Shown here one piece after another: positions 50,476 through 59,911 of a DNA stretch of 64,000 nucleotides. The translations under genes and the position numbers were made by a program. The notes under the pieces are model-generated. The model saw only the letters and a list, made by a program, of their open reading frames with translations. It searched no databases and had not been told where the DNA came from. The number at the start of each line of letters is the position of its first letter. Positions within the stretch are counted from its first letter, which is position 1. The DNA comes from Pseudonocardia autotrophica (lineage in GTDB: Bacteria > Actinomycetota > Actinomycetes > Mycobacteriales > Pseudonocardiaceae), in assembly GCF_000717175.1 (NCBI RefSeq), contig NZ_JNYD01000002.1, forward strand, positions 1 to 64,000. Reading direction: 5' to 3'.

Positions 50476-50863
50476 TCCGCACGGCGTCGATCGCCTCGGC
50501 GAGCACGGCCACCCCGTGGTCGAGCTCGTCGTCGGTGACGGTGAGCGGGGGTATCACCTTGACCACCTCGCCCTCCGGGCCGGCCGTCTCCACGATCAAC
50601 CCCCGGTCGAACGCCGCCCGGGCGACCTTCGCCGCCGTCTCCGGCACCCGGAAGCTCAGCCCGCAGGCGAGTCCGCGCCCGCGGACCACGATCTCGCCCG
50701 GCCCGACGGGCAGGGCGATGCGCAGCAGCGCCTCGCGGACCTTCCCGCCCTTGCGGACCACGTCACGCTCGAGCGTGTCGTCGCTCCAGAACTGGTGGAT
50801 GGCCTCGGTCCCGGTGACGAACGCGGGGTTGTGCCCGCGGAAGGTGCCGTTGTGCTCACCCGG
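50471..50863 (-). pseudogene. ectB: diaminobutyrate-2-oxoglutarate aminotransferase (EctB), C-terminal fragment
   Basis: Only the last ~130 residues of EctB remain. PGEHNGTFRGHNPAFVTGTE is diagnostic for this class III aminotransferase, followed by VVRGRGLACGLSF and FDRGLIVETAGPEGEVVKVI. Homology begins abruptly at 50863; the PLP-lysine and the first ~290 residues are missing. Upstream DNA is a different gene on the opposite strand, so this is a deletion or rearrangement scar. No ectA, ectC or ectD is nearby. Confidence 0.85.
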
Positions 50864-50888
50864 GACGCTGTTCACGACCTTCCCGCCG

Positions 50889-52043
50889 GTGCGCGGTCCG
50901 CTGCAGCTGTTGCGCCGCATCGGCACGGCCGAGGCGCTGCGCCTGGCGCGGTTCCTGCTGCTGCCGGCCAAGCGCATGGGGGAGGAGCTCTTCGGCGGGG
51001 AAGGCGTGCGGCTGCTGCTCGCCGGCAACGCGGTGCACGCCGACATCCCCGTGACCTCCCCGGTCAGCGGGGCCTACGGCTGGCTGCTGGCGATGCTCGG
51101 CCAGCACTTCGGCTTCCCGGTACCCGTCGACGGGTCCGGCGGTCTCGCGGACGCGCTCGCCCGGCGGGCGGAGGCGGCGGGTGCCCGGCTGCACACCGGG
51201 GAGCGGGTGGAGCACGTGGCGGTGTCCGGCGGACGGGTCCGGTCCGTCCACACCGCGGCCGGCACCACCGTCCGCGTCCGGCGTGCCGTGATCGCCGACG
51301 TCTCGGCACCCACCCTGTACCGGGACCTCCTGCCGCCGGACGCCGTGCCCTCCTGGGTGCACCGCGACCTCGACCGGTTCGCCTGGGACACCCCGGTGGT
51401 GAAGCTCGACTGGGCGCTGGACGGGCCGATCCCGTGGCGGACGCCCGAGGTCGGCGGGGCCGGGACCGTCCACGTCGGTCGGGGAGAGGACGGCCTGGTT
51501 CGGTGGAGCGCCGTCATCGAGTCGCGGCGGCTGCCGGAGTCGCCCTTCCTGCTCGTCGGGCAGATGACCACGGCGGACCCGAGCCGCTCGCCCGCCGGCA
51601 CCGAGAGCGCCTGGGCGTACACGCACCTGCCCCGGGGTGTCGACGACCCGCCGTCGGCCGACGAGCTGGCCCGCCGGGCCGAGGGCGTGCTGGAGCGGTT
51701 CGCGCCCGGGTTCGGCGCGCGCGTGCGGCACCGGACGGTGCAGCGACCGTCGGACCTGCAGGACGCCGACCCGAACCTGGTCCACGGGACGATCAACCGG
51801 GGCACCGCACAGCTCTTCCAGCAGCTGGTCTTCCGGCCGGTGCCCGGGCTCGGCCGACCGGAGACGCCCGTCGGGGGTCTCTATCTGGGCAGCTCGTCGG
51901 CGCACCCGGGGGGTGGCGTGCACGGCGCCTGCGGCTGGTTCGCCGCGCGCGCGGCCCTGCGCGCCCACGGGCGCGCGGGCCTCCTGCACCGGGCGGCGAC
52001 GTCGGCGGTGCTCGAGCTGCTGCAGCGCTCGGGCAGGGAATGA
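50889..52043 (+). pseudogene. phytoene dehydrogenase-like FAD oxidoreductase, 5'-truncated
   Basis: The frame keeps ~385 C-terminal residues of an NAD(P)/FAD-dependent oxidoreductase: LLAGNAVHADIPVTSPVSGA, VDGSGGLADALARRAEAAGA, RVRRAVIADVSAPTLYRDLL and the FAD-binding end GLYLGSSSAHPGGGVHGACG. The N-terminal ~140 residues with the GxGxxG FAD motif are absent; coding homology starts within ~25 bp of the ectB breakpoint. A GTG at 50889 could initiate a product, but it could not bind FAD normally. Confidence 0.8.
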
Positions 52044-52104
52044 GGAGCGGCGGAGCGGGTAGGTCGGCCGTCGAGGGCGAGCAGGCGAGCGGAGAGGAGT
52101 CGAG

Positions 52105-52494
52105 ATGACGGACGCAGGAGCGACGGGCCGGACGCGGTCCGAGGAACCGGTGCGCGCCTTGACCGAGGACGTGCGGGCCCTCGTCCGCAGCGAGGTGCGG
52201 GCCATGCGCGAGGACCTGCTCGGGGAGCTCGGCCGGGCACGCACCGCGAGCCTGCTGCTGGGTGGGGCGGGGGCCCTCGGCCTCCTGGCCACCGGCTCCT
52301 CGGCCGCCCTGCTGATGCGCCTGCTCGACACCGTCCTGCCGCGCGCCGCGTCGGCCGCCGTGGTGACCGGGGTGTACGGCGGGGCGGCCGGGGCCCTCGC
52401 TGTGGCGGGTCTGGGCGAGCTGCGTCGTGTCCGGGAGCAGCTCGGCGAGACCGTCGACCGGGTGCGAAGCGAGGTCGCCACCGCGCAGGGCTGA
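52105..52494 (+). CDS. Holin-X/DUF1469-family membrane protein
   Basis: A 129-residue protein. An N-terminal amphipathic helix (ALTEDVRALVRSEVRAMRED) precedes two transmembrane helices (ASLLLGGAGALGLLATGSSA, AAVVTGVYGGAAGALAVAGL) and a charged C-terminal helix. This is the actinobacterial 'phage holin family' (Holin-X) pattern; despite the name most are chromosomal stress-linked proteins. AGAGGAGTCGAG precedes ATG. Confidence 0.8.
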   Translation: MTDAGATGRTRSEEPVRALTEDVRALVRSEVRAMREDLLGELGRARTASLLLGGAGALGLLATGSSAALLMRLLDTVLPRAASAAVVTGVYGGAAGALAVAGLGELRRVREQLGETVDRVRSEVATAQG

Positions 52495-52541
52495 CCGCGG
52501 CCCGGCGGGAGCGCCACCGGAGCCGTTCCGGGAAGGCTGTC

Positions 52542-52969
52542 TCAGAGCTGTTCCCGCACGCCCGGCTCGATGGCGACCTCGCCCGGGCCCCCGCGCTCGG
52601 CGGCGAGTCGCGCACGGCCCCTCCGCAGCAGCGGCAGCACAGAGCAGCGCCGAGCGTCCTCGAGGTCGGAGGCGAGCCCCGTGTACAGGGCCAGGGCGTC
52701 GAGGACGATCCCGATCCAGCCGGCGACGGTCTCCCAGCCGGCGCCCCCGGCGTACTCGTACACCCCCCCGTGACGGCGTAGCGGACGGAGGTGGGCCCGA
52801 CCTGCGCGGACAGGGCGGTGGGCAGCCAGTGCAGCTGCCGGCCGGACAGGACGACGGTCGCGGCGGCGAGCCCGGCCATCCCCAGCGGGAGCGGGTTGCC
52901 CAGCGGGCGCAGGAGGACCCGGACCGGCGGGCCGGAACCGTCCGGGGCTCGTCGGTCGTCGGACGCCAC
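52542..52969 (-). pseudogene. GPR1/FUN34/YaaH (acetate uptake)-family protein, deleted and frameshifted
   Basis: From GTG 52969 the protein begins normally (VRVLLRPLGNPLPLGMAGLA, TVVLSGRQLHWLP) but jumps after LSAQVG to the last quarter of the family (RYAVTGG / YEYAGGAGWETVAGWIGIVL, LYTGLASDLEDARR). About 90-100 codons with the central helices are gone. The two parts are also out of frame at a run of seven G (minus strand, near 52768), so even the short product is not made. It directly follows the formate dehydrogenase operon on the same strand. Confidence 0.75.
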
Positions 52970-52973
52970 GGGG

Positions 52974-54071
52974 TCAGTGCTCGCCGGCGGGTGCGGCCGG
53001 GGTCCGCGTCGTCGTCGGGGTCGTCGTCGGGGTCCCCGTGGCCGGGCGGCCCTCCTCCAGGCGCTGCCGCTGGGGCACGACGGTGTACTTCGGGTCCTCG
53101 GCGGACTGCAGCCCGGCGTGGAAGATCCCCCACCGGGTGGCCGCCGACGCGGCCACCAGCGCCGCTCCGGAGAGCGCTGAGGCGATCCGGTTGCGCCGGC
53201 CGAGGACCGCCCCGGCCGCCCCGGCCAGCGCGAGGACCTTCGACGCCCGGAGGTACCTGCCGCCGGTGCCCGACGAGTACGGCTCGGCCGTCATGCCCAT
53301 CCGGCGCTCCATCAGCTCCACCGAGGCCAGCTCCGCGCCCACCCCGAGGACGGCGAGGGCCCGGGCGGGAGCCTGCTCGCGCAGCGGTGCGGCGACCAGA
53401 CCCAGCCCGCCCGCGGCGGTCGCGCCGGAGCCGACGAAGACGTAGGGCATCTCCCGGTGCCCGTCGTGCCAGGCCGGGACGGCGGTGTCACTGATCAGGG
53501 CGGCGGTGTAGGAGGCCACCGCGGGGCCGAGGGCGGCGGCACCGGTCGTGGCGGCGGCACCCACGCGCGGCAGCCGGCCGGTCACGGCCGAGGCGGCCGC
53601 GACACCCGCCAACGGGACGTAGCCGGCGAGCAGCCACGAGCCGACGCTCATCGGGGAGGTCACCTTGACCACGCGCAGCATGTTCAGGAAGCGCGCGGGC
53701 TTGCCGAGGTCGTGGACCAGCGCCACGAGCGACAGCAGCCCGCCACCCAGGGCCGCGACCGTGCTCGAGCGGGCCAGGCCGGGCCGTCCGGAGGCCCGGG
53801 CGCCGGCCCCGAGCACCGACGACGCCCCGGCGAGCCCGCCGAGGAACAGGTAGCCGGGGATGTCGGGTGCCGTCCAGACCGGCGGGTTGAGGATCGGCAT
53901 CCCGTAGTAGGAGCGGAAGTCGGCGTCGGGCACCATCGCGCGCTCCGCCCGCGCCCGGCCGCGTCGGCGGCGGCCGCCCTGCCGGCCGTCGGCGCGGACC
54001 GCGCCGGTCGTCGCCTCGCGGTCCGGCCGACCGCCCCGCACGCCGTCCCGAGTGACCTCGGACTCGCTCAT
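52974..54071 (-). CDS. NrfD-family membrane subunit of formate dehydrogenase
   Basis: A 365-residue protein with about eight helices after a ~45-residue charged leader. FRSYYGMPILNPPVWTAPDI and GYLFLGGLAGASSVLGAGA are the NrfD/PsrC start, LVALVHDLGKPARFLNMLRV the conserved loop (His-Asp) and YTAALISDTAVPAWHDG the quinone-site helix. It would take the place of the cytochrome b subunit FdnI and reduce quinone without haem. ATGA overlap with the Fe-S subunit gene. The tail is Thr/Pro-rich. Last gene of the operon. Confidence 0.88.
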   Translation of the reverse strand: MSESEVTRDGVRGGRPDREATTGAVRADGRQGGRRRRGRARAERAMVPDADFRSYYGMPILNPPVWTAPDIPGYLFLGGLAGASSVLGAGARASGRPGLARSSTVAALGGGLLSLVALVHDLGKPARFLNMLRVVKVTSPMSVGSWLLAGYVPLAGVAAASAVTGRLPRVGAAATTGAAALGPAVASYTAALISDTAVPAWHDGHREMPYVFVGSGATAAGGLGLVAAPLREQAPARALAVLGVGAELASVELMERRMGMTAEPYSSGTGGRYLRASKVLALAGAAGAVLGRRNRIASALSGAALVAASAATRWGIFHAGLQSAEDPKYTVVPQRQRLEEGRPATGTPTTTPTTTRTPAAPAGEH

Positions 54072-55084
54072 CGCCGCCTCCCACCGGTCACGATCGTCGA
54101 GGCGAATGCCGCCGCCACGCCGCCCACCAGGGACAGCGCGGCCATCCCCACGTGCTTCCACATCCGGGGCAGGTCACGGGTCGTGACCACGGGGTCCGGC
54201 GGCAGGCCGTACACCTCCGGCTCGTCGAGGAGCAGGAAGAACGCCCCGTCGCCACCCACGCCGTCGTCCGGATCCCGCCCGTAGAGCCGGGCCTCGGTGA
54301 TCCCGGTGTCGTGCAGCCGGGCGAGCCGGGCGTCGGCCCGCTCGCGCAGCTCCTCGAGCGGGCCGAACTGGATGGAGTCGGTGGGGCAGGCCTTCGCGCA
54401 GGCGGGTTCGGCCCCCACCCCGAGCCGGTCGTAGCAGAGCGTGCACTTCCAGGCCCGCCCGTCGTCCTTGCGCTGGTCGATGACGCCGTAGGGGCACGCC
54501 GGGATGCAGTAGCCGCAGCCGTTGCAGATGTCCTCCTGCACCACCACCGTGCCGAACTCGGTGCGGAACAGCGACCCGGTGGGGCAGACGTCCAGGCAGG
54601 CGGCGTGGGTGCAGTGCTTGCACACGTCCGACGACATCAGCCACCGGAAGTCCCCCGCCGCGCCCGGTTCGGCGGGCGAGGCGGGTATGTGCGCGGGAGC
54701 GCTGGAGCTGCCCTGCCCCGCGAGGGACAGGACGTCCAGGTGCCCGAGGTCGTGCTGGGTCGGGTCCGCGCGCGGGAGGCCGGGATCCTGCCCGCCGAGC
54801 GGGCGGCGCTGCTCGACGAAGGCGACGTGCCGCCAGGTGTCGGCCCCCAGGCCCTGGCTGTTGTCCATCGAGGTGCCGGGGAACCCGCCGTCCGGGAAGT
54901 CGGCGGGGATGGCGTTCCACTCCTTGCACGCCACCTCGCAGGCCTTGCACCCGATGCACACCGAGGTGTCGGTGAAGAAGCCCATCCGGGGCGGGTGCCC
55001 GCCCGTGCCGTCGCCGTGGCCGCCGAGGGCGGCCGGGTCGGCGTCCCCGGACAGGGCGTGGCGCAGCTGCGGCTCGGCGGTCAT
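54068..55084 (-). CDS. fdnH: formate dehydrogenase Fe-S (beta) subunit
   Basis: A 338-residue four-cluster ferredoxin-like protein. Cys groups: CIGCKACEVACKEW (cluster 1), CKHCTHAACLDVCPTG, CNGCGYCIPACPYG, and CTLCYDRLGVGAEPACAKACP. Order and spacing match FdnH/FdhB. A single C-terminal helix (HVGMAALSLVGGVAAAFAST) anchors it to the membrane near NrfD. Residues ~105-140 form a low-complexity insert. 4-nt overlaps on both sides tie it to the alpha and NrfD subunits. Confidence 0.92.
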   Translation of the reverse strand: MTAEPQLRHALSGDADPAALGGHGDGTGGHPPRMGFFTDTSVCIGCKACEVACKEWNAIPADFPDGGFPGTSMDNSQGLGADTWRHVAFVEQRRPLGGQDPGLPRADPTQHDLGHLDVLSLAGQGSSSAPAHIPASPAEPGAAGDFRWLMSSDVCKHCTHAACLDVCPTGSLFRTEFGTVVVQEDICNGCGYCIPACPYGVIDQRKDDGRAWKCTLCYDRLGVGAEPACAKACPTDSIQFGPLEELRERADARLARLHDTGITEARLYGRDPDDGVGGDGAFFLLLDEPEVYGLPPDPVVTTRDLPRMWKHVGMAALSLVGGVAAAFASTIVTGGRRR

Positions 55085-58000
55085 GTCCCGTCCTTCCCGT
55101 CCTTCCCGGCCGCCCCGCCGACCGCGGGGTCGAGTCCGGTCCGCTCGGTGATGCCGGCCCGCCGGTGGTAGTCGGCGACCAGGGCGAGCCGGTCCGGTCC
55201 CCGCGGCCGCCGGCCCGGCCGGATGTCGCAGGCCAGGGCCTTGGTCTCCATGATGTGCACGTTCGGGTCCATCACCAGGCTGGTCAGCTCGTTCGCCGCG
55301 TCGCCGGTGACCAGCCCGTTGGGCCCCCAGTGGTAGGGCAGCCCGACCTGGTGCAGCACCCGGCCGGCCACCCGCAGCGACGGCATCCGGTCGGTGACCA
55401 TGACCCGGGCCTCGATCACGTTCCGGGCCGTCACGACGTGGGCCCAGCCGCCGTGCTCGAGCCCGCGCTCGCGGGCCAGCTCGGGCGCGACCTCGCAGAA
55501 CATGGTCGGGGCGAGCTCGGACAGGTAGGGCGACCAGCGGCTCATCCCGCCCGCCGTGTGGTGCTCGGCGATGCGGTAGGTCGTGAGGGCGTACGGGAAG
55601 ACCTGCGCGCCCGGTTCGTCCCCGCTGGGCTGGAACCTGTCCGCGGGGTGCACCACGGGCTCGATCTGCCGGACCGGGTTGCGCTGCTGGCGGTACAGCG
55701 GGTTGTCGACCGGCGACTCCTGCGACTCGTAGTGCGCCGGCAGGGGGCCGTCGGTCAGCCCTGCGGGGACGTACAGCCAGGCCTTCCCGTCGGCCTGCAT
55801 GATGAACGCGTCGGTCCCGGACAGGGCCGCGACGCCCGTGGCGTCCTCGGGTGGGACGTGGTCGGGCGCCTTGGTCGGCGAGAAGTCCGGGACGTCGTGC
55901 CCGACCCACTTCTTCTCGTCGGCGTCCCACCACAGGTAGGCCTTCCGCTCGCTCCAGGGCGTGCCGTCGGGCGCGGCGGAGGCGCGGTTGTAGAGGATCC
56001 GCCGGTTGGCGGGCCAGGCCCAGCCCCACTCCTTCGCGACCCAGTCCTGCTCGGTGCCGGGCTTGCGCCGGGCGGCCTGGTTGACGCCGTCGGCGTAGGT
56101 GCCGCAGTAGATCCAGCACCCGCACGCGGTCGACCCGTCCGCCCGCAGTTGCTGGTAGGAGGACAGCGGGGTGCCGTGCCCGTCCCAGCCGTTGATCTCG
56201 GCGAGCACGGCCTCGGCCTCCGGCTCGTCGTCGCCGGGGTGGGAGGGCATCGGCTTGGTGGGGTAGTCCCAGGTCAGGTCGAGAATCGGGCGGTCCCGCT
56301 CGTCCGTGCTGCCGGCGAGCCTCTCCCTGATCTTCCGGCCCAGGTGGAACAGGAACCACAGGTCGCTGCGGGCGTCGCCGGCAGGTTCGACGGCCTGGTG
56401 GTGCCACTGCAGGAGACGCTGGGTGTTGGTGAAGCTGCCGTCCTTCTCGGTGTGGGCGGCGGCGGGCAGGAAGAACACCTCCGTGCCGATGTCCTCGGTG
56501 CGCATCTCCCCGGTCTCGATCTCCGGGCCGTCCTTCCACCAGGTGGCGGACTCGATCAGGGAGAAGTCGCGGACGACGAGCCAGTCGAGGTTGGCCATGC
56601 CCAGCCGCTGCATCTTCGCGTTCGCCGAGCCCACGGCGGGGTTCTCGCCGAGCAGGAAGTAGCCCTTGCACTCGCCCTCGAGCTGGGCCATGACGGTCTC
56701 GAAGGAGCTGTGGCTGCCGGTCAGCCGCGGCAGGTAGTCGAAGCAGTACTCGTTCTCCGCCGTGGCCGCCGGTCCCCACCATGCCTTGAGCAGGCTGACC
56801 AGGTACGAGCCCAGCTCGGCCCAGTAGCCCTTCTCCGCCTTCTCCGCGGCGACGTAGGTCTGCAGATCCGTGGACGACTCCGCGTGCAGCATCGGGATGT
56901 AGCCGGGCAGGATGTTGAACAGCGTCGGGATGTCCGTGCTGCCCTGGATGCTGGCGTGGCCGCGCAGCGCGAGGATCCCGCCGCCCGGCCGGCCGATGTT
57001 GCCCAGCAGCGCCTGCAGGATCGACGCCGTGCGCACGTACTGCACGCCGACGGTGTGGTGCGTCCAGCCCACCGAGTACACGAAGGCGCTCGTGCGCTCC
57101 GGGGTGGAGTTCTCCTCGAGCAGCTCGCACACCCGCAGGAACGTCTCCATCGGCACGCCGCAGGTCTCGGCGACCATCTCCGGGGTGTATCGCGAGAAGT
57201 GCCGCTTGAGGATCTGGAACACGGTGCGCGGGTGCTGCAGGGTCTCGTCGGTCTCGAAGTCGCCGGTGATCCCCGCGCCGCCCGAGCCGTGGGCCTCGCC
57301 GCGGGCGGCCTCCCGCACGCCGGACCGGGGCCCGTCGGACCCGTCCTTCCCCTCGACCCGCTCGCCCGCGACCTGGTATCGGGCGCCGGAGGCGGCCTGG
57401 ACCTCCCCGCCCTCGTACTGCCAGGTCGAGAAGTCGTAGTGCCGCTCCTCCGGGTCGAGCCCGGAGAAGACGCCGTCGAGGTCCTCGGTGTCGACGAAGT
57501 CCTCCCCGACGAGCGTCGAGGCGTTGGTGTAGGCCACGACGTAGTCGTGGAAGTACCTCTCGTTCTCCAGGACGTGGTTGATGATCCCGCCGAGGAACGC
57601 GATGTCCGTGCCGGCGCGCAGCGGGACGTGCAGGTCCGCGAGCGCACTGGTCCGTGTGAACCGCGGGTCGACGTGGATCACCGTGGCCCCGCGCGCCTTC
57701 GCCTCCATCACCCACTGGAACCCGACCGGATGGCACTCGGCCATGTTCGAGCCCTCGATGACGATGCAGTCGGAGTTCTGCAGGTCCTGCTGGAAGGTGG
57801 TGGCGCCGCCACGACCGAACGAGGTCCCCAGACCGGGAACCGTGGAGGAGTGTCAAATACGGGCCTGGTTCTCGATCTGGATCGCGCCCAACGCCGTGAA
57901 CAGCTTCTTGATGAGGTAGTTCTCCTCGTTGTCCAGCGTCGCGCCGCCGAGGCTGGCGAAGCCCATGGTGCGCCGGACCCGCATGCCCTCGTGCTCCCAC

Positions 58001-58419
58001 TGCCAGCCCTCGCGACGGCTGGCGACGACCCGGCCGGCGATCATGTCCATCGCCGTGTCCAGGTCGAGGTCCTCCCACTCGGTGCCGCCTGGGCGCCGGT
58101 AGCGGACGGCGTACTCGCGGGCGTCCCCCGTGGTCAGCTGCAGGCTCGACGAGCCCCGCGGGCAGAGCCGGCCGCGGCTGATGGGGGAGTCGGGGTCGCC
58201 CTCGATCTGGACGACCCGCTCGTCCTTGACGTACACGTTCTGTCCGCAGCCGACGGCGCAGAACGGGCAGACCGACTTGGTGACGTGGTCGGCGTCGGCG
58301 ATCCGGGGCTGCAGCGTGCCGCTCGTCCTGCTCTTCGCGGCCGACCCGCGGCCGAGCGGGTCGCCGTCGGCCCACTGCCGGTAGACGGGCCAGGACTCCA
58401 TCCAGCTCTTGACGCCCAT
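55081..58419 (-). CDS. fdnG: formate dehydrogenase alpha subunit, selenocysteine-containing
   Basis: A 1112-residue molybdo/tungsto-bis-MGD enzyme read through an in-frame TGA at 57853-57855 (Sec189). N-terminal [4Fe-4S] cysteines are C51, C54, C58 and C86 (CPFCAVGC, GRLCPRG). Sequence around the TGA is IENQARI-U-HSSTVPGLG, matching FdnG (QARVUHGPT). After it come CIVIEGSNMAECHPVGFQW, HVDPRFTRTSA and GTDIAFLGGIINHVL, and a C-terminal MGD-binding domain (ANELTSLVMDPNVHIMETKA). A SECIS hairpin follows the TGA. No Tat signal is visible, so the active site probably faces the cytoplasm. Oxidises formate to CO2. Two bases... three bases separate it from the upstream small gene. Sec genes selABC must lie elsewhere. 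Confidence 0.95.
57823..57841 (-). promoter_or_regulatory. bacterial SECIS element
   Basis: Minus strand GGTTCCC-GGTCT-GGGGACC: a 7-bp stem (with one U-G or bulged U) capped by a GGUCU loop, beginning 11 nt after the TGA. Escherichia coli fdhF has the same 11-nt spacer, GGUU stem base and GGUCU loop, the SelB-binding determinants. Confidence 0.9.
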
Positions 58420-58422
58420 CGG

Positions 58423-58740
58423 CTACTCGCCCTCCTGCTGCTCGTCGTTGCGGTGCTGGGCCGCCCGCATCGCGGGGTCCTGCGCCACACGCCGCCGGAT
58501 CCAGTCGTGGACCGCCTCCCGGCTGGTGGGGTTGCGCACGGGGACACCGAGCAGGTGCTGCACGGCCCCGAGGACCCCGCGCTCGTCGCGCTCCCGGCTC
58601 GTGAAGGCGTCACTCCCGTCGGCCGGTACCCCGGTGCCGATCAGGTGCACCTGGCCGGCGGGAATGCCGAGCCTGCGGCCGATCTCCTCCGGGGCCAGTC
58701 CCTGGGCCAGGAGGGCGGCGACCTGGTCGCGGGTCGGCAT
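58423..58740 (-). CDS. small conserved-looking protein between oxidase and formate dehydrogenase genes
   Basis: A 105-residue soluble protein. The N-terminus resembles a helix-turn-helix (RDQVAALLAQGLAPEEIGRR, LGIPAGQVHLIGTG); the middle FTSRERDERGVLGAVQHLLG and end NPTSREAVHDWIRRRVAQDP are helical and charged. No Cys or signal peptide. It is 3 bp from fdnG and 2 bp from the next gene upstream, so it is tightly co-expressed. Candidate maturation factor or regulator of the dehydrogenase; I do not recognise the family. Confidence 0.75.
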   Translation of the reverse strand: MPTRDQVAALLAQGLAPEEIGRRLGIPAGQVHLIGTGVPADGSDAFTSRERDERGVLGAVQHLLGVPVRNPTSREAVHDWIRRRVAQDPAMRAAQHRNDEQQEGE

Positions 58741-58742
58741 GG

Positions 58743-59222
58743 TCAGCTCCTCGCCGTCTCGTGGGTGGTCCCGTCCGCGCTCTCGTCCGTCGAGGCCCGG
58801 CGCTCCTCGTCGGTCATCCAGCGCCAGGCCAGGCCCAGCGCGGCCAGCCCGATCGGCAGCATGCCCAGCACCATCGCGATGCCTCCGGGACCGTCGCCGC
58901 GCGCGACCAACCAGACGCCGGGGAGGTCGAGGGCGGGCATCGTCGCGAAGAGGTAGACGATGCGGCCGGCCGGGGAGAGGCGGGGGCGGCCGAGGACGGG
59001 GGTCCAGAACAGCACGCCGCCGGCCAGCAGCAGCACCGGGGCGATCCCGGCGAGCGCGGGGACCAGGCTCGCGGCGGCGTGGAGCAGCACGAACGCGGGC
59101 GCCACGACGGGTGCCGGAAGCGCCGGCGGCTCCACGCGCAGCGCCCGCAGCAACAGGAGCAACAGCGGGGCGAGCACGGAGACCAGAAGACCCGCGGCGG
59201 CCATGTGGGCGACGTGGCTCAT
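58743..59222 (-). CDS. cytochrome c oxidase assembly (CtaG-like) membrane protein
   Basis: A 159-residue protein with four to five helices. SHVAHMAAAGLLVSVLAPLL and FATMPALDLPGVWLVARGDG resemble the caa3_CtaG family, which helps insert CuB, but it is half to two-thirds of usual length. The ATG overlaps the upstream stop by 4 nt. A His pair at the N-terminus could bind copper. Confidence 0.65.
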   Translation of the reverse strand: MSHVAHMAAAGLLVSVLAPLLLLLLRALRVEPPALPAPVVAPAFVLLHAAASLVPALAGIAPVLLLAGGVLFWTPVLGRPRLSPAGRIVYLFATMPALDLPGVWLVARGDGPGGIAMVLGMLPIGLAALGLAWRWMTDEERRASTDESADGTTHETARS

Positions 59223-59911
59223 CGCGGCCTCCGGCGGACGGCGTGGGCGGCGGCCCGCACGGCCGCGGGCACGGTGGCCGCGAGCACGAGCAGGCGGCCG
59301 CGCCGGCGCGGCGGGTCCGAAGGCGGGGCCGGCTCGGGATCGCGGGCGGGGTGGCCGGCGGGCACCGGCACCGCCTCTCCGGTGGTGGTGCCGTCGTACT
59401 CCTGCGGGCGCGGGTTCGGGGCGGGCGGCATGCCGTCGAGCACGGCGGGCTCGGGTCGGGTCCCGGCAGGGACGCGCTCGCCGCGCATGAGGACCGCCGC
59501 GGCGGCCAGCGGGTACAGGGCGACGAGCAGCCAGAGCCAGCCGTAGGCCAGCGCGAGGCCGGCGAGGGTGAGTCCGGCCGCGGTCAGGACTGCGGCGGTG
59601 CTGCGCACGGGCATCCGGACGGTGGTCCCGACCCCGCGTCGGGCGCGCAGGGCGAGCAGCACCGCGAGCCCGAATCCGGAGACCAGGAGCAGGTCGAACA
59701 GCCAGAGCAGCAGGGAGATCGTCTGGGGCCGGAACCCGAGCATGATCCCGGCGAGGACGCCGTTGCCCGCGGTCCAGGCGCCCACGAGGAGATGGCCGGT
59801 CCGCAGCTCGCCGATCCGCGAGGGCGGCAGCGCCGCCCGCCGCAGCGGGTCCGGCGGTGCCGGTGCGGAGGTCGCGCCCGGTGTCGAGGGCGGGGTCACG
59901 GGCGGGGTCAC
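59219..59911 (-). CDS. membrane protein of the oxidase operon
   Basis: A 230-residue protein. Pro/Thr-rich N-terminus, then RIGELRTGHLLVGAWTAGNG and three to four helices (ISLLLWLFDLLLVSGFGLAV, LALAYGWLWLLVALYPLAAA), then a long hydrophilic linker and a final hydrophobic segment. GTG overlaps the ctaD stop and its own stop overlaps the next ATG. It may be an accessory oxidase subunit in the position of subunit IV/III. No named family recognised. Confidence 0.7.
   Translation of the reverse strand: MTPPVTPPSTPGATSAPAPPDPLRRAALPPSRIGELRTGHLLVGAWTAGNGVLAGIMLGFRPQTISLLLWLFDLLLVSGFGLAVLLALRARRGVGTTVRMPVRSTAAVLTAAGLTLAGLALAYGWLWLLVALYPLAAAAVLMRGERVPAGTRPEPAVLDGMPPAPNPRPQEYDGTTTGEAVPVPAGHPARDPEPAPPSDPPRRRGRLLVLAATVPAAVRAAAHAVRRRPR

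Noticed and set aside
57745..57855. TGA at 57853 as a true stop giving two formate dehydrogenase half genes
   Set aside because: The flanking sequence is continuous with FdnG, the position equals the Sec residue and a SECIS hairpin follows at the right distance.
55165..58956. A 1263-codon plus-strand frame
   Set aside because: Shadow antisense to fdnG; no recognisable protein features despite its length.
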